Shown here one piece after another: positions 63,330-64,000 of a stretch of DNA of 64,000 bases. Every line of letters begins with the position of its first letter. Position 1 is the first letter of the stretch. The position numbers were made by a program, and so were the translations under genes. Under the pieces are notes generated by a model, which was not told the origin of the DNA, ran no database searches, and saw only the letters and a program-made list of their open reading frames with translations. The stretch is taken from assembly GCF_000158475.2 (NCBI RefSeq), contig NZ_KI392031.1:1147774-1211773 (forward strand). The letters run 5' to 3'. The stretch is from Oxalobacter paraformigenes. Its GTDB lineage: Bacteria > Pseudomonadota > Gammaproteobacteria > Burkholderiales > Burkholderiaceae_D.

Positions 63330-64000
63330 TCAATTCTGTCGTCTGCTTGCTGGCCCTGCCAGACGCGCTTCCCAGGATTCGATTTTTCCGGATTCCAGAC
63401 GGTTCAACAGGGTTTTCCGCCATCTCTCGGACAACCCTTCCGTTTCCGACAGGCGCAGCCAATCCTCCCTTTTTTTCGAAGGAGCCCGGTTCTCATCCCC
63501 GAACATAAGAGACATGACTTCATGAACGCTTGCCCGGCTGACCCGTTCGGCAAACCGGAACGGCAGCGCGGCCCCGACCGTTCCCGGCTGGAGAACCCGG
63601 TAAAGCCAGCCGCACCGGGCATGCTGCTGCATGAGCAGCGCAAGACCGTCGCATCCGGTGCGCCGGCTCAATTTGTAACAGGGAGAGCGCGGCTGGCTGA
63701 TCTGGATTATCGCATCGCCCCACCTGAAAATATCCCCGATACAGACATTTTTCTCGTGCCAGCGACTGTCCGACAGATTTTCTCCAAACAGCGCCGGCCG
63801 GAAAAGGTCGCGCTTTTCCGGATAACGGTTTGCCCACCAGACGTAATGAATGGAAGGATAGTGCAGCAAGGCCCGTTCGGTACCGCCATGAATTTTCGGC
63901 GAAGCCTGCTCATCTCCTTCCAGACCCGTTGCACCCAGCCACAATTCCCCGAACACTTCCGACTTGAATATGGCACTGGGAAAACCCATTTCGGTTTCCT
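63330..64000 (-). CDS. YiiM-type MOSC-domain protein (N-terminus beyond the right edge)
   Basis: At least 219 residues are visible from ATG 63989, but the frame is open to the window edge and the family normally has about 15 more residues first, so the gene is probably partial. The MOSC core is clear: SAIFKSEVFGELWLGATGLEG, DEQASPKIHGGTERALLHYP, FGENLSDSRWHEKNVCIGD and ISQPRSPCYKLSRRTGC, with the conserved Cys in the last. This matches YiiM, which reduces N-hydroxylated purines with a molybdenum cofactor. The 3' helical part has HEVMSLMFG. It is the rightmost gene of the window. Confidence 0.9.
   Translation of the reverse strand, partial: ETEMGFPSAIFKSEVFGELWLGATGLEGDEQASPKIHGGTERALLHYPSIHYVWWANRYPEKRDLFRPALFGENLSDSRWHEKNVCIGDIFRWGDAIIQISQPRSPCYKLSRRTGCDGLALLMQQHARCGWLYRVLQPGTVGAALPFRFAERVSRASVHEVMSLMFGDENRAPSKKREDWLRLSETEGLSERWRKTLLNRLESGKIESWEARLAGPASRRQN

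Overview
The window looks like chromosome of a Gram-negative betaproteobacterium (Burkholderiales-like), probably host-associated. The evidence is an outer-membrane autotransporter, TolC-type and AaeA/AaeB-type efflux parts, lipoproteins with clear lipoboxes, LysR/MarR/AraC/TetR/Rrf2 regulators, and a moderately GC-rich composition with AT-rich promoters. The genus cannot be read from the sequence. Coding density is low for a bacterium: long spacers hold at least seven recognisable gene wrecks. This suggests a genome undergoing reduction.

Layout. 0-9 kb: a Sel1-repeat protein cut by the left edge, a frameshifted hypothetical gene, a secreted alpha/beta hydrolase with a Cys nucleophile, and a 1631-residue type Va autotransporter with 13 Pmp-like repeats. 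9-17 kb: housekeeping and small enzymes (purC, flavin reductase, methyltransferase, hexapeptide acetyltransferase, DUF1622 protein) separated by pseudogenes, including an iron alcohol dehydrogenase with a large internal deletion. 17.4-18 kb: a c4-antisense-RNA-like folded element with a small ORF, a likely trace of a phage satellite or prophage. 18-26 kb: LysR/TDT transporter divergon; an overlapping operon of ArsR-rhodanese, DsrE-like protein and methyltransferase; a CoA-disulfide-reductase-like flavoprotein with its own rhodanese domain. 26.8-31.2 kb: AraC regulator divergent from an aldo/keto reductase, carboxymuconolactone-decarboxylase-like protein, short-chain dehydrogenase and cupin, probably a redox or detoxification operon.

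31.4-41.7 kb: a metallophosphoesterase, two small minus-strand genes, then two tandem MarR-FUSC modules. The second continues into DUF1656, HlyD and outer-membrane factor genes, giving a complete AaeXAB-TolC-like efflux system, with palindromes placed on the MarR promoters. 41.7-45.3 kb: an AT-richer block on the minus strand with an accessory RsgA GTPase and a methyltransferase that read like Bacteroidetes genes, without Shine-Dalgarno sites. 45.4-54.2 kb: NlpE-like lipoprotein, GNAT, MdaB, endonuclease-V-like glycosylase, TspO, DUF1275, nitroreductase, and a TetR regulator divergent from an EmrAB pump. 54.5-64 kb: a toxin-like nuclease-motif protein, an overlapping toxin-antitoxin pair, a membrane-anchored glycosyltransferase, a serine hydrolase, an exported amidohydrolase, an ApbE pseudogene, an HPP membrane protein divergent from an Rrf2 regulator, a NemA remnant, and a YiiM-type MOSC protein running off the right edge.

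Together the intact genes point to stress and xenobiotic handling (two multidrug-type pumps, flavin and nicotinamide reductases, thiol and sulfur carriers, NO/Fe-S sensing) plus surface and inter-bacterial functions. All family calls were made by eye from translated sequence; no database search was run.
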